A DNA stretch of 43,144 nt from Desulfovibrionales bacterium. GTDB taxonomy: Bacteria; Desulfobacterota; Desulfovibrionia; Desulfovibrionales; Desulfovibrionaceae. This document shows positions 30,763 to 38,540 of the stretch, one piece after another. Every line of letters starts with the position of its first letter. The stretch's first letter is position 1. Location: assembly GCA_030156255.1 (NCBI GenBank), contig JASGMV010000034.1:1-43144 (forward strand), given 5' to 3'. Below the pieces are notes generated by a model. That model did no database searches and was not told where the DNA came from. It saw only the letters and a program-made list of their open reading frames with translations. The translations under genes and the position numbers were made by a program.

Positions 30763-33480
30763 TTAGCCCTTCATCGCCGCCAACACCTTTTCCGGATAAG
30801 CCGGCAGGTGCGTGATGCGCGCGCCGCAGGCGTTATAGATGGCGTTGATGACGGCGGCGTGCGGGGCGGTCAGGGGGAGTTCGCCCACGCCGCCCACGCC
30901 GAAGGCGCCTTCGGGCCGCGGCGTCTCGACGTAGATGATCTCCATGTCGTCAGGAATGTCCTTGATGTAGGGAACGCCCGCTCCCTTCATGGTGGAGTGC
31001 TTTTTGATGTCCTCGTAGTCTTCGGTGAGGGCGAGGCCGATACCCTGGGCCATGCCGCCGTAGAGCTGGCCGTCCACCACCAGGCGGTTGTTGACCTTGC
31101 CCACGTCCGCGGAGATGACCATTTTTTCCACCGTGGTCTTGCCGGTTTTGGCGTCCACCGCCACGACGCTGAGGAAGACTCCGTACATGTAGACCACGAA
31201 AGGCCGGCCCTGAGCGTTTTCGTCGCACTCGGCGCCCGGAGCCGTCCACTTGCCGACGTACTTGGTCGGGAGGCCCGCGTCGGCCATTTCCTTGTAGGTG
31301 CGGTATCCGCCGCCGTCCTTCTTCAGGCCGTCGAGGAGCAGGTCGCACGCGGCCTTGATGGCGCGCCCCGTGACCACCTGGGAGCGGCTGCCGCCGGCGG
31401 GCCCGCTGTTGGGGGCCTTGGACATGTCGTTCATCACCAGCCGGATCTTCTCGGGGGGCAGCCCCAAGGGACGCAGGGCCTCGTGGGCGATGCCCATGGT
31501 TCCGGCGTCGGCGCCCTGGCCGTGGTCCTCCCAACAGTTGTAGATGGTGACGGAGCCGTCTTCGTTGAGTTCGGCCCAGGCCTCGGAGCCGTCGGGACCG
31601 TCCAGGCCGCAGCCGTAGACGCCGAGGGAGACGCCCACGCCGCGCTTGACCTCGGCCGTGGAGTTGGCGGCGGCGTACTTTTTGGCTTCCTCGTACTTGG
31701 GCCGGATGGCGTCGATGAGATCAGGAAGGCTGAAGACCTCGGGAGTTTGGCCCGTGGGAGTCGTGGCGCCGGGGCGGTAGACGTTCTTGTAGCGCAGCTC
31801 CAGGGGATCGACGCCGAGCTTTTCGGCCAGTTCGTCCATGAGGACTTCCGAAGGGAACTGGCTTTCGGGAGCGCCGTAGCCGCGGAAGGCCGCGCCCCAG
31901 CAGTGGTTGGTGCAGACCGTGCGGCCGAGGCCCCGGATGTTGGGGATGTCGTAGCCTGCGGCGATGAACTGGGCGCCGCGCAGGGTCAGCAGGTCGCCGA
32001 ACTCGGAGTAGGGGCCGTGGTCCACGGTCCAGTCGCTTTCCATGGCCAGCAGCTTGCCGTCCTTGTCCGCGGCGTAGCGCACGGTGGTGAAAAACGGGGA
32101 GCGTTTGCCGGTGTAGGCCTGCTGCTGCTGGTAGTCGTAGTTCAGGAAAACGGGCCGCTCGGTGGCCATGGCCGCCGCCCCGACCAGCGCTTCCATGGTG
32201 GGGCTGAACTTGTAGCCGAAGGTGCCGCCCGTGGGGTTTTGGACCAGGAAGAGCTTGTCGGCGTCCACGCCCAGTCCCGGGGCGATCATGGCCGCGTGCA
32301 GGTGCAGGCCGATGGACTTGGAGTGGACGAAAAGGTTGCCGTCGTCGTCCAGGTAGGCGAATCCCACGTCCGGCTCGATGGGCAGGTGCGGTTGGCGTTG
32401 GACGTAGAAATCGTCCTCCACCACCACGGCGGCCTTTTCGAAGATGGGTGCGGTTTCTTCGCCCTTGGCGATGTTTTGTTCGAAGTAGACGTTGGGCGTG
32501 CCGGGGTGGATTTCGATGGCGTCTTCGGCCATGGCCGCGGGCGCGCTCATGTAGGCCGGCAGTTCCTCCAGGTCCACTTTGACCAGCTTGGCGGCCGTCT
32601 TGGCGTGATGCATGGTGTCCGCGCAGACGATGGCGATGGCGTCGCCGTATTGGTAGACCTTGTCGTCGCACAGAATGGGGCGGTCCCATCCATCGCCCTT
32701 GTTGGTGGGGAAGGTGATGAGGCCGGTGATGCGGTTTTTGCCCTTGACGTCCTTGTGGGTCACGACCTTGACCACGCCGGGCGCCTTTTCGGCTTCGGAG
32801 GTGTCGATGGACCTGATGTTGGCGTGGGAGACCTCGGCCTGAACCAGAGCCAGACACAAGGTGTCCTCCGGCATCTTAATGCCTGCGTCCGCGCCGTAGT
32901 CCAGTGCTCCGGTGACCTTGGACACGGCGCTGGGGCGGGGGTACTTGGTCCCGAAGATGCGGCCGTCGGCCGGCGTCTTGAACTCCAGCTCTTCGGCCTT
33001 CATCTCCCCGCGCATGACGGCCGCGGCGTCCATGACGGCGTCCACCAGCGGTTTGTAGCCCGTGCAGCGGCAAACGTTGTTGTGCTTCTGGTACCAGTCG
33101 CGCACGTCTTCTCGGGAGGGCTTGGGGTTCTCCGTCAGCAAAGCCTTGGCCGACACGATGAAGCCCGGCGTACAGAAGCCGCACTGGGCCGCGCCGTAGG
33201 CGATCCAGGCCATCTGGATCGGGTCGAGCTTGCCGGCGACGCCCAGACCTTCGATGGTCAGAATCTCGGCGCCCTCGGGGACGCGTTTCATCTTGGTGAT
33301 GCAGGAACGAATCAGTTTGCCGTTCATGATGACGTTACAGGCGCCGCACTGGCCCTGGCCGCAACCGATCTTGGTTCCCGTCAATTTGAGTTGCTCGCGC
33401 AGCACGTCGGCCAGGGTCGCATCCTGGTCGGACACGACGTTTTTGAAAACGCCGTTGACGTACAGAGTTTTGCCGATCAT
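30763..33480 (-). CDS. mop: Molybdenum aldehyde oxidoreductase (Mop, xanthine dehydrogenase family)
   Basis: Mop oxidises aldehydes to acids at a molybdopterin-cytosine-dinucleotide site with two [2Fe-2S] clusters. The 905-residue length is almost the same as D. gigas Mop. Cluster ligands are C40, C45, C48, C60 (GCGQGQCGAC) and C100, C103, C137, C139 (QCGFCTPGF, VCRCTGY), the same numbers as I know for the D. gigas enzyme. The Mo domain shows TGGTFGYKFSP, AFRGYGAPESQF and the catalytic-glutamate motif GVGELPLTAP near the end. There is no FAD domain, so electrons leave through the Fe-S clusters. AAGGAGG precedes ATG 33480. It follows the MoeA-like gene by 80 bases and shares its sigma-54 promoter. 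Confidence 0.97.
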   Translation of the reverse strand: MIGKTLYVNGVFKNVVSDQDATLADVLREQLKLTGTKIGCGQGQCGACNVIMNGKLIRSCITKMKRVPEGAEILTIEGLGVAGKLDPIQMAWIAYGAAQCGFCTPGFIVSAKALLTENPKPSREDVRDWYQKHNNVCRCTGYKPLVDAVMDAAAVMRGEMKAEELEFKTPADGRIFGTKYPRPSAVSKVTGALDYGADAGIKMPEDTLCLALVQAEVSHANIRSIDTSEAEKAPGVVKVVTHKDVKGKNRITGLITFPTNKGDGWDRPILCDDKVYQYGDAIAIVCADTMHHAKTAAKLVKVDLEELPAYMSAPAAMAEDAIEIHPGTPNVYFEQNIAKGEETAPIFEKAAVVVEDDFYVQRQPHLPIEPDVGFAYLDDDGNLFVHSKSIGLHLHAAMIAPGLGVDADKLFLVQNPTGGTFGYKFSPTMEALVGAAAMATERPVFLNYDYQQQQAYTGKRSPFFTTVRYAADKDGKLLAMESDWTVDHGPYSEFGDLLTLRGAQFIAAGYDIPNIRGLGRTVCTNHCWGAAFRGYGAPESQFPSEVLMDELAEKLGVDPLELRYKNVYRPGATTPTGQTPEVFSLPDLIDAIRPKYEEAKKYAAANSTAEVKRGVGVSLGVYGCGLDGPDGSEAWAELNEDGSVTIYNCWEDHGQGADAGTMGIAHEALRPLGLPPEKIRLVMNDMSKAPNSGPAGGSRSQVVTGRAIKAACDLLLDGLKKDGGGYRTYKEMADAGLPTKYVGKWTAPGAECDENAQGRPFVVYMYGVFLSVVAVDAKTGKTTVEKMVISADVGKVNNRLVVDGQLYGGMAQGIGLALTEDYEDIKKHSTMKGAGVPYIKDIPDDMEIIYVETPRPEGAFGVGGVGELPLTAPHAAVINAIYNACGARITHLPAYPEKVLAAMKG

Positions 33481-33560
33481 TCCAGTCCTCCTTGCGAAAG
33501 GCGGGTTTGCCGCCAGGGTTGTGGAACATGCGCCGTCCCCAGACTCTTGCTTCGGGCTCT

Positions 33561-34589
33561 TCACGCCCCTTTGCCGAAGGCGCAGGCCGGCCAGCGGCAG
33601 ACTTTGCACCCGAGACAAAAACCGCCGTGGCCAAGGTTGGCGATCTCACGGCGGGTTACCCGTTCTCCCGCCAGCAGGCGGGGAACAACCAGATCGAAGA
33701 TGCTGGCCTTGTGGTACATGACGCACCCCGGCAGACCCAGGATCGGCGCGTCGCCGGCGTAGGCCAGCATGAACATGGCCCCGGGAAAGACCGGCGCTCC
33801 GTACGCCTCCACCGCGGCCCCCGCAGCCCGGATGGAGGCCGGCGTCTGGTCGTCGGGGTCCACGGACATGCCGCCGGTGCAGACCACCATGTCGGCGCCC
33901 TGGTCCAGAAAACCGCGAATGGCCGACACGGTCAGCTCCCGGTCGTCGGAAGTCATGACCTTGCCCATTACCCGCGATCCCAGCTCCGCGAATTTGCGCT
34001 CCACCACGGGACCGAAGGCGTCTTGGATGCGCCCGTGGTAGATTTCGCTGCCCGTGACGACCACCCCGATTTCGCAGGTTGCGAAAGGTTTGACCTCCAG
34101 AATGGGGCCGGTCTCGGCGCAAACGCTTTCAACCTCGCGGATTCGCGCCTCCTCCACGGCCAGCGGGATGATCCGCGCTCCGGCCGCGGCCTGGCCCTGC
34201 TCCACGGGCTGGTCGCCGTGCAGGCTGGCCAGGGCGATCCCTTCCAGCGAGTTGATCCGCAATAGCGATTGAGCGTTCACTTTAAGCAAGCCGCGGTGTG
34301 AAGCCAGCATATTGATCCGGCCCTCGCTGATTTCCGAGAAGGACAGGCCCGGGCCGGCTGCGGCGTTTGCGATGCGCTCCGCCGCCTCGTTTTCATGCAC
34401 CCACCCTCCATCCAGATCGAGGACGTAAATGTGCTCCTTGCCGATTTGCAGCAGTAACGGGATGTCCTGCTTCCGGATGATGTGTCCTTTCCTGAAGGCC
34501 GGCCCTTTGCTCTCGCCCGGGACAATGCGGGTGAGGTCGTGGCAGAGCACAGCGCCGACGGATTCGTTTACCGGAATCACTTTCATCAT
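33561..34589 (-). CDS. MoeA/MogA-type molybdopterin-binding protein with a C-terminal Cys motif
   Basis: The 342-residue protein has a MoCF_biosynth domain (VVVTGSEIYHGRIQDAFGPVV, DMVVCTGGMSVDPDDQTP, FPGAMFMLAY, LGLPGCVMYHKASIFDLVVPRLL), the fold that binds molybdopterin and inserts molybdate. The N-terminal 110 residues (MKVIPVNESVGAVLCHDLTRI) resemble MoeA-like shortened forms. Unusual is the tail FCLGCKVCRWPACAFGKG, with four cysteines (CxxCxxC plus one), able to bind metal or Fe-S. It is the first gene of the operon and probably supplies Mop-specific cofactor. ATG 34589 and ATG 34586 are adjacent candidates. Confidence 0.88.
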   Translation of the reverse strand: MMKVIPVNESVGAVLCHDLTRIVPGESKGPAFRKGHIIRKQDIPLLLQIGKEHIYVLDLDGGWVHENEAAERIANAAAGPGLSFSEISEGRINMLASHRGLLKVNAQSLLRINSLEGIALASLHGDQPVEQGQAAAGARIIPLAVEEARIREVESVCAETGPILEVKPFATCEIGVVVTGSEIYHGRIQDAFGPVVERKFAELGSRVMGKVMTSDDRELTVSAIRGFLDQGADMVVCTGGMSVDPDDQTPASIRAAGAAVEAYGAPVFPGAMFMLAYAGDAPILGLPGCVMYHKASIFDLVVPRLLAGERVTRREIANLGHGGFCLGCKVCRWPACAFGKGA

Positions 34590-34622
34590 GACGCCCAAAC
34601 CCCTGGTTCTGGTTGCAGGCCC

Positions 34623-34652
34623 AAAAAAGCGCCACGCCGGCGCCCGGCGTGG
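34623..34652 (-). terminator. Intrinsic terminator in the leader of the moeA-like/mop operon (attenuator candidate)
   Basis: On the minus strand CCACGCCGG (34652-34644) pairs perfectly with CCGGCGTGG (34640-34632) around a three-base loop, then after CGC come six T (34628-34623). It lies between the sigma-54 start region (about 34703) and ATG 34589, with no gene upstream on this strand for 1.6 kb, so it can only act on this operon's own leader. Confidence 0.75.
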
Positions 34653-34714
34653 AAGCCGCGAAGCGCCTCCATTGTGCGACCCGTGTTTTGCTTGACCCGA
34701 CGCACTTCGGAGAG

Positions 34715-34730
34715 GCAAGGATCAAGCCAA
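34715..34730 (-). promoter_or_regulatory. Sigma-54 (-24/-12) promoter of the moeA-like/mop operon
   Basis: The minus strand reads TTGGCTTGATCCTTGC: TTGGC at -24 and TTGC at -12, with ten bases between GG (34728-34727) and GC (34716-34715). The predicted leader is about 114 bases long and includes the terminator at 34623-34652. Confidence 0.8.
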
Positions 34731-34797
34731 AACAGCATTTTTTACGATTCCGGAGTATTAGCTATATATAGGAGTGTTCGTTCACTCACGCAAGTGA

Positions 34798-34823
34798 CCG
34801 AAGTCGGGACACCCCGATTTCGG
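34798..34823. repeat. Inverted repeat between promoter and enhancer of the mop operon
   Basis: CCGAAGTCGGG (34798-34808) and CCCGATTTCGG (34813-34823) pair with one G-T wobble around four bases. A shorter dyad, TCACT/AGTGA (34782-34797), abuts it. Both lie 55-95 bp upstream of the -24 element and may be extra protein sites or bending elements. Confidence 0.4.
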
Positions 34824-34881
34824 CGAAAACGAAGCAAGGGAATGTTTTTGCTAAAACACAATAAAAACAATATATTAGTAT

Positions 34882-34932
34882 GTGTATCGTTTTGACCCGC
34901 GCCTGTCACTCGTTTGGGTCAAAACGAGACAC
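34882..34932. promoter_or_regulatory. Long dyad, candidate enhancer (UAS) for the sigma-54 activator at mop
   Basis: GTGTATCGTTTTGACCC (34882-34898) and GGGTCAAAACGAGACAC (34916-34932) are reverse complements over 17 positions with a single mismatch, 17 bases apart. The near edge is 154 bp from the -24 GG. The same element stands 156 bp upstream of the adh -24 box. Confidence 0.7.
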
Positions 34933-35500
34933 TATGGGGTGGGCATTGTTGCGCTTTGCAAATTAGCGTTTGTAGGGCTGAAGACGCCGCAACCTCTGCG
35001 CCGGCGGGATTTCGTTTGACCGCGCCGGGCTGGAGGCCGCATTGCGGATCGACAATGCGACCAGTTCCGGCTTGTTGGCGTGCGGGAGTCTCAATGCTGC
35101 GGAGGCCTTCTTCGTGTCGCTTGATCCATGGCGGTCCAGGGTGGGCGTGAAATGGCGCAGGCCGCGCGGCCGCTTCCGGCGATCCGAGGCCGCAACGCGC
35201 ACTGTCCTGTTTGGGAACACCGGCCGCCGCCTACCGCCGTGAATCTTTTCGCCGAATCCAAGTCGTCTCGGTGTCTTCTCCCCGAGTCGGCTATCGAGGC
35301 CGCTTGCGTCCGCAGGAGTCTGCGGGAGAAAAGAGCGATTGCTCGTTTAAGCTTGGCGTCTCTTGCGATGAACGCCGATGTAATACCGATAAAAAGTAAA
35401 AAGTTATTGACAAACGATAATAATCGGGCCAGGGTGAGTGGAAGTTGGAGCGGTGGTTCAGGGTGTTTGTTGTAATCAACGTACGACAGGGAGTTTTCAT
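34933..35500. other. Intergenic stretch without a convincing gene
   Basis: No reading frame on either strand shows coherent protein sequence or a usable ribosome site. Near its right end are TTGACA (35407-35412) and the small dyad CGATAATAATCG (35415-35426), about 80 bases ahead of the DUF2975 gene, which may be its promoter and operator. A hairpin CCGCAG/CTGCGG occurs near 35310-35325 without a T-run. Confidence 0.5.
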
Positions 35501-36052
35501 ATGCGGCGGAGCGCAAGGCGTTTGAGCCGGGGGTTGTCGTGGACCTTCACGGCGTTCATGGCGGCGTTGCCCCTGCTGGCCGTGGTCTATTTTTGGAATC
35601 TGGAATGGATGCTGGCGCGCAAGGACGTCATGAACATGCTGCCGGCCGGCGTTTTGCAAGTCTTGCCTCTCTTGGGTCCCGTGACGCTGAAGACCAAGCT
35701 GATCTGTTTGGCGGCCGTGGCGGCGCCCACGGCGCTGACCTGCGTTTTGCTGCGCCGGCTGGCGCTGTTGTTCAACGGGTATGCGCGCGGCGAAGTCTTT
35801 ACGCTCCAGAGCGTGCGCTATATCCGGCAGGTCGGCGTGTTGCTTTTGGTCCGGGAAGCGTTGGAGCCGTTTTCAGGCGCCGTGCTGGCCCTGGGATTGA
35901 CCGTCAACAACCCTCCGGGACATCATATGGTTACTTTGGGTTTGAGCGGTTCGGATTTGACGCAAATCGTTACCGGCCTCGCCTTGATCGTGGCGGCCGG
36001 AGTCATGGACCAGGGGCGCAGGTTGCATGAGGACGCCCTGCTCACGATTTAG
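35501..36052 (+). CDS. DUF2975 family membrane protein
   Basis: The 183-residue protein is predicted to have four membrane helices: AFMAALPLLAVVYFW, CLAAVAAPTALTCVLL, a helix in VGVLLLVREALEPFSGAVLALGL, and IVTGLALIVAAGVM, with the family segment FNGYARGEVFTLQSVRYIRQVG between the second and third and a C-terminal DQGRRLHEDALLTI. The DUF2975 family is typically paired with a small Xre regulator, exactly as here. Function is unknown. CAGGGAG lies seven bases from ATG 35501, and this shorter start is preferred over frames that begin upstream. It is one of only two plus-strand genes in the window. Confidence 0.88.
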   Translation: MRRSARRLSRGLSWTFTAFMAALPLLAVVYFWNLEWMLARKDVMNMLPAGVLQVLPLLGPVTLKTKLICLAAVAAPTALTCVLLRRLALLFNGYARGEVFTLQSVRYIRQVGVLLLVREALEPFSGAVLALGLTVNNPPGHHMVTLGLSGSDLTQIVTGLALIVAAGVMDQGRRLHEDALLTI

Positions 36053-36054
36053 CC

Positions 36055-36291
36055 ATGCCCATTGTCGTTCGTCTGGATATTGAACTGGCGCGTCGGAAGA
36101 TGTCCTCCAAGGACCTGGCGGAGGCTGTGGGCGTTACGCCGCAAAATCTTTCGGTGCTCAAGGCCGGTCGGGCCCGAGCCATTCGGTTTACGACCTTGGA
36201 GGCCATCTGCCGGGTTCTCGATTGCCAACCCGGCGATATTCTGGCCTATGAATCGGATGATGAGGAGGCCGCCGCGTCTGCGGATCAATAG
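36055..36291 (+). CDS. Xre/Cro-type regulator (YozG-like) paired with DUF2975
   Basis: This 78-residue protein is almost only a helix-turn-helix: MPIVVRLDIELARRKMSSKDLAEAVGVTPQNLSVLKAGRARAIRFTTLEAICRVLDCQPGDILAYE, followed by a short acidic tail. It belongs to the small Cro/CI group and begins two bases after the DUF2975 stop, so the two are co-translated. It likely controls its own two-gene operon, perhaps through the CGATAATAATCG dyad. Its last seven bases overlap the 3' end of the convergent ABC permease gene. Confidence 0.92.
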   Translation: MPIVVRLDIELARRKMSSKDLAEAVGVTPQNLSVLKAGRARAIRFTTLEAICRVLDCQPGDILAYESDDEEAAASADQ

Positions 36292-37394
36292 ATTCTGCGT
36301 CGGAACATCCAGGCCGCCATGACCATGCTCACCAGACCGATGACGGCCAGAGGCCAGAGCTGCGGCCACAGCAGCCGTAAGGGCGCGGCTTCCAAGAATA
36401 CGCCGCGGATGATGATCAGGATGTAGCGCAGCGGGTTGATGAGCGTCAGGTATTGCACGGCCGGGCTCATGTTTGCGATGGGCGTGGCGAAGCCGGAAAG
36501 GATGACGGCCGGGACAGCGAAAATGAACATTCCGAGCAGCCCTTGCTGCAGGGTGACGGAGAACGAGGAGATCATGAGTCCGATGCCCACGGCCGAGAAA
36601 AGAAAGAGAACGAGCCCGATGTAGAGCGCCAGCAGATCGCCTCGCAACGGCGTCTTGAACCAGTAGACCGCCAGCAGCACGATCACCGAGGCTTCGGCCA
36701 TGCCGATGAGGAAGCCGGGAGCGGCCTTGCCGATGAGGATGTCCAGGGGCCGCAGCGGCGTGACCAGAAGCTGGTCGAAGGTTCCCTGTTCGCGCTCTCG
36801 GGCCACGGACAAAGCGGTCACCAGCACGGTGACCACCATGGTCACCACGGCCACGATGCCGGGTACGAAAAACCACTGGCTGAGATAGTTTTCGTTGAAC
36901 CACGCCCTCGGTGCGAGGCGGCTCGGAGGGCTTTGCCCGCGCTGCTCCATTCGCTCGTTGTTGAAGGAGGTGATGATTTCGGTCAGATAGTTCAGGACGA
37001 TGCTGGCGGTGTTGGAGTTGCGCCCGTCCACAATCGCCTGAACCACTGCTTTGTTGTCGTTGATGTCCCGGGTGAACGTTGGCGGGATGCGCACCACAAG
37101 GGCGACTTTTCGGGAGTTGATCAGGTCCGGAATGTCGTGGTCGCTGTCCAGGCTCCTGACGAGTTGGAAGTTCGGCGATCCTTCGATGTTGGCGCGAAGG
37201 TTGGCCGCCGCGGCTCCGCCGTCCTCGTCGTACACGGCGTAGGGAACGTTGTTCAGGTCGAAGGTCGCGGCGTATCCGAACACCAGGGTCTGGAACAGCG
37301 GAGGAATGACGACCACGGTGCGGGATTTCGGGTCCTTGAGCAGGGCCAGGAATTCTTTGACCACCAGGGCCAGAAGTCGGCGCAGGCTTTCCAT
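36285..37394 (-). CDS. ybhR: ABC-2 type exporter permease (YbhR-like)
   Basis: The 369-residue permease has an N-terminal helix (LLALVVKEFLALLKDPKSRTVVVIPPLFQTLVFGYAATFDL), a large periplasmic domain (about 40-170) and five C-terminal helices with the ABC-2 pattern REREQGTFDQLLVTPLRPLDILIGKAAPGFLIG. It is the second membrane subunit of a YbhGFSR-type exporter and ends the operon, three bases after the first permease. In E. coli YbhGFSR affects tolerance to antibiotics and cations; the substrate here is unknown. Its stop overlaps the convergent regulator gene. Confidence 0.93.
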   Translation of the reverse strand: MESLRRLLALVVKEFLALLKDPKSRTVVVIPPLFQTLVFGYAATFDLNNVPYAVYDEDGGAAAANLRANIEGSPNFQLVRSLDSDHDIPDLINSRKVALVVRIPPTFTRDINDNKAVVQAIVDGRNSNTASIVLNYLTEIITSFNNERMEQRGQSPPSRLAPRAWFNENYLSQWFFVPGIVAVVTMVVTVLVTALSVAREREQGTFDQLLVTPLRPLDILIGKAAPGFLIGMAEASVIVLLAVYWFKTPLRGDLLALYIGLVLFLFSAVGIGLMISSFSVTLQQGLLGMFIFAVPAVILSGFATPIANMSPAVQYLTLINPLRYILIIIRGVFLEAAPLRLLWPQLWPLAVIGLVSMVMAAWMFRRRIY

Positions 37395-37397
37395 GGG

Positions 37398-38540
37398 TCA
37401 CTCCAGCCGTTTTTTCGTTTTTTTGACGGCCACGAACAGGAAGAATCCCGCCAGCACGGCCAGGGCCAGAGAGCTGGGCCAGATGATGCTCCAGACATTG
37501 CCGGCCAGAAACAAGGTGATGACCGCGCTGGCGTAATACTTGGCGGCGATCAGTTTGGACACGGCCTGAACGAGCCAAGGGGTCGAGCCGAGGTCGAAGA
37601 TGAATCCGGACAGGAAAAAAGCGGGCAAAAAGGTGGCCAGGATGGCTGCCTGGCCGGCCACGAATTGGTTGCGGGCCAGCACGGAAATGAGCAGCCCCAT
37701 ACCTAGGCATGTCAGAAGGAAGAGCGTGGAAACTCCGGCCAGCGCCAACAAGGAGCCGCGCAATGGAACGCCGAACAGAAATACGGCCATGCCCACGGCC
37801 AGGGCCAACCCCGCCATGCCCAGAGCGTAATTGGGCGCCAGCTTGCCGATGATGATCTCCCTCACCCTCACCGGCGTCACCAGAAGGGCCTCCATGGTCC
37901 CCCGCTCCCATTCCCGGGCCATGACCAGGGCCGTGAGCAGCGACCCGGACAGGGTCATGATGACCACCAGCAGCCCCGGAACCAGATAGTTCTGGCTGCG
38001 AATCTCGGGGTTGAACCAGATGCGTTGCTCCAGGGTCACGGGCCAGTGGGAGGAGACGCCTTGCTCCAGCCCGCGCAGACTGAGCCATGTGCGCCAGACG
38101 CCGGCGGCGTAGCCCGCGACCTGTCGCGCTCGGTTGGCGTCCACGCCGTTGACGATGATCTGGATGGGGGCGGTGGAGTTGTCCTTGAGTTTGCGTTCGA
38201 AGTCCTCGCGCAGCCGGACGATGGCCTCCACGCGGCGATGGCGCATGAGGTCTTGGGCCTCCTCCATGGACGTGGTGACGACGGGCGTGAAGTATCGCGA
38301 GAGAATGAACCGGCCGGCGAACTCCATGGCCGTGGGCGAGGGGACCTCCACCACCAGGGCCGCGGGAGTGTCTTTGGCGTCCAGGCTGACGCCGTAGCCG
38401 AAGAGCAGCAGCAGAGCCATGGGCAGTATGAGCGCAATGACGATGGCGCTGGGATCGCGGAGAATCTGCAGCGCCTCCTTGCGCAGGAGGCCGCGCAGCC
38501 GCATGGCGCTCCCGGCGTCGGAGCGTTGGCCCCCCTTCAC
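37398..38540 (-). CDS. ybhS: ABC-2 type exporter permease (YbhS-like)
   Basis: The 380-residue protein has the same architecture as its neighbour: LLRKEALQILRDPSAIVIALILPMALLLLFGYGVSLD, a periplasmic domain (about 55-185), and a helical C-terminal part with AREWERGTMEALLVTPVRVREIIIGKLAPNYALG. ATG 38540 overlaps the ATPase stop as ATGA. Methionine 13 (MRLRGLLRKE) is an alternative start, with a shorter N-terminus. The two permeases form the membrane channel. Confidence 0.93.
   Translation of the reverse strand: MKGGQRSDAGSAMRLRGLLRKEALQILRDPSAIVIALILPMALLLLFGYGVSLDAKDTPAALVVEVPSPTAMEFAGRFILSRYFTPVVTTSMEEAQDLMRHRRVEAIVRLREDFERKLKDNSTAPIQIIVNGVDANRARQVAGYAAGVWRTWLSLRGLEQGVSSHWPVTLEQRIWFNPEIRSQNYLVPGLLVVIMTLSGSLLTALVMAREWERGTMEALLVTPVRVREIIIGKLAPNYALGMAGLALAVGMAVFLFGVPLRGSLLALAGVSTLFLLTCLGMGLLISVLARNQFVAGQAAILATFLPAFFLSGFIFDLGSTPWLVQAVSKLIAAKYYASAVITLFLAGNVWSIIWPSSLALAVLAGFFLFVAVKKTKKRLE

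Noticed and set aside
30676-33762. A 1028-codon open frame on the plus strand opposite mop
   Set aside because: It mirrors mop in GC-rich antisense phase, has low-complexity Gly/Val/His/Asp composition and no ribosome site; mop itself matches a known enzyme residue for residue.
34590-34703. Firm naming of the leader as a Moco riboswitch
   Set aside because: I can see a terminator and an upstream stem but cannot verify the conserved Moco aptamer bases without a covariance search.
34914-35220. Short frames on both strands in the gap before the DUF2975 gene
   Set aside because: No ribosome site and no coherent protein sequence; they differ in no way from random GC-rich frames.
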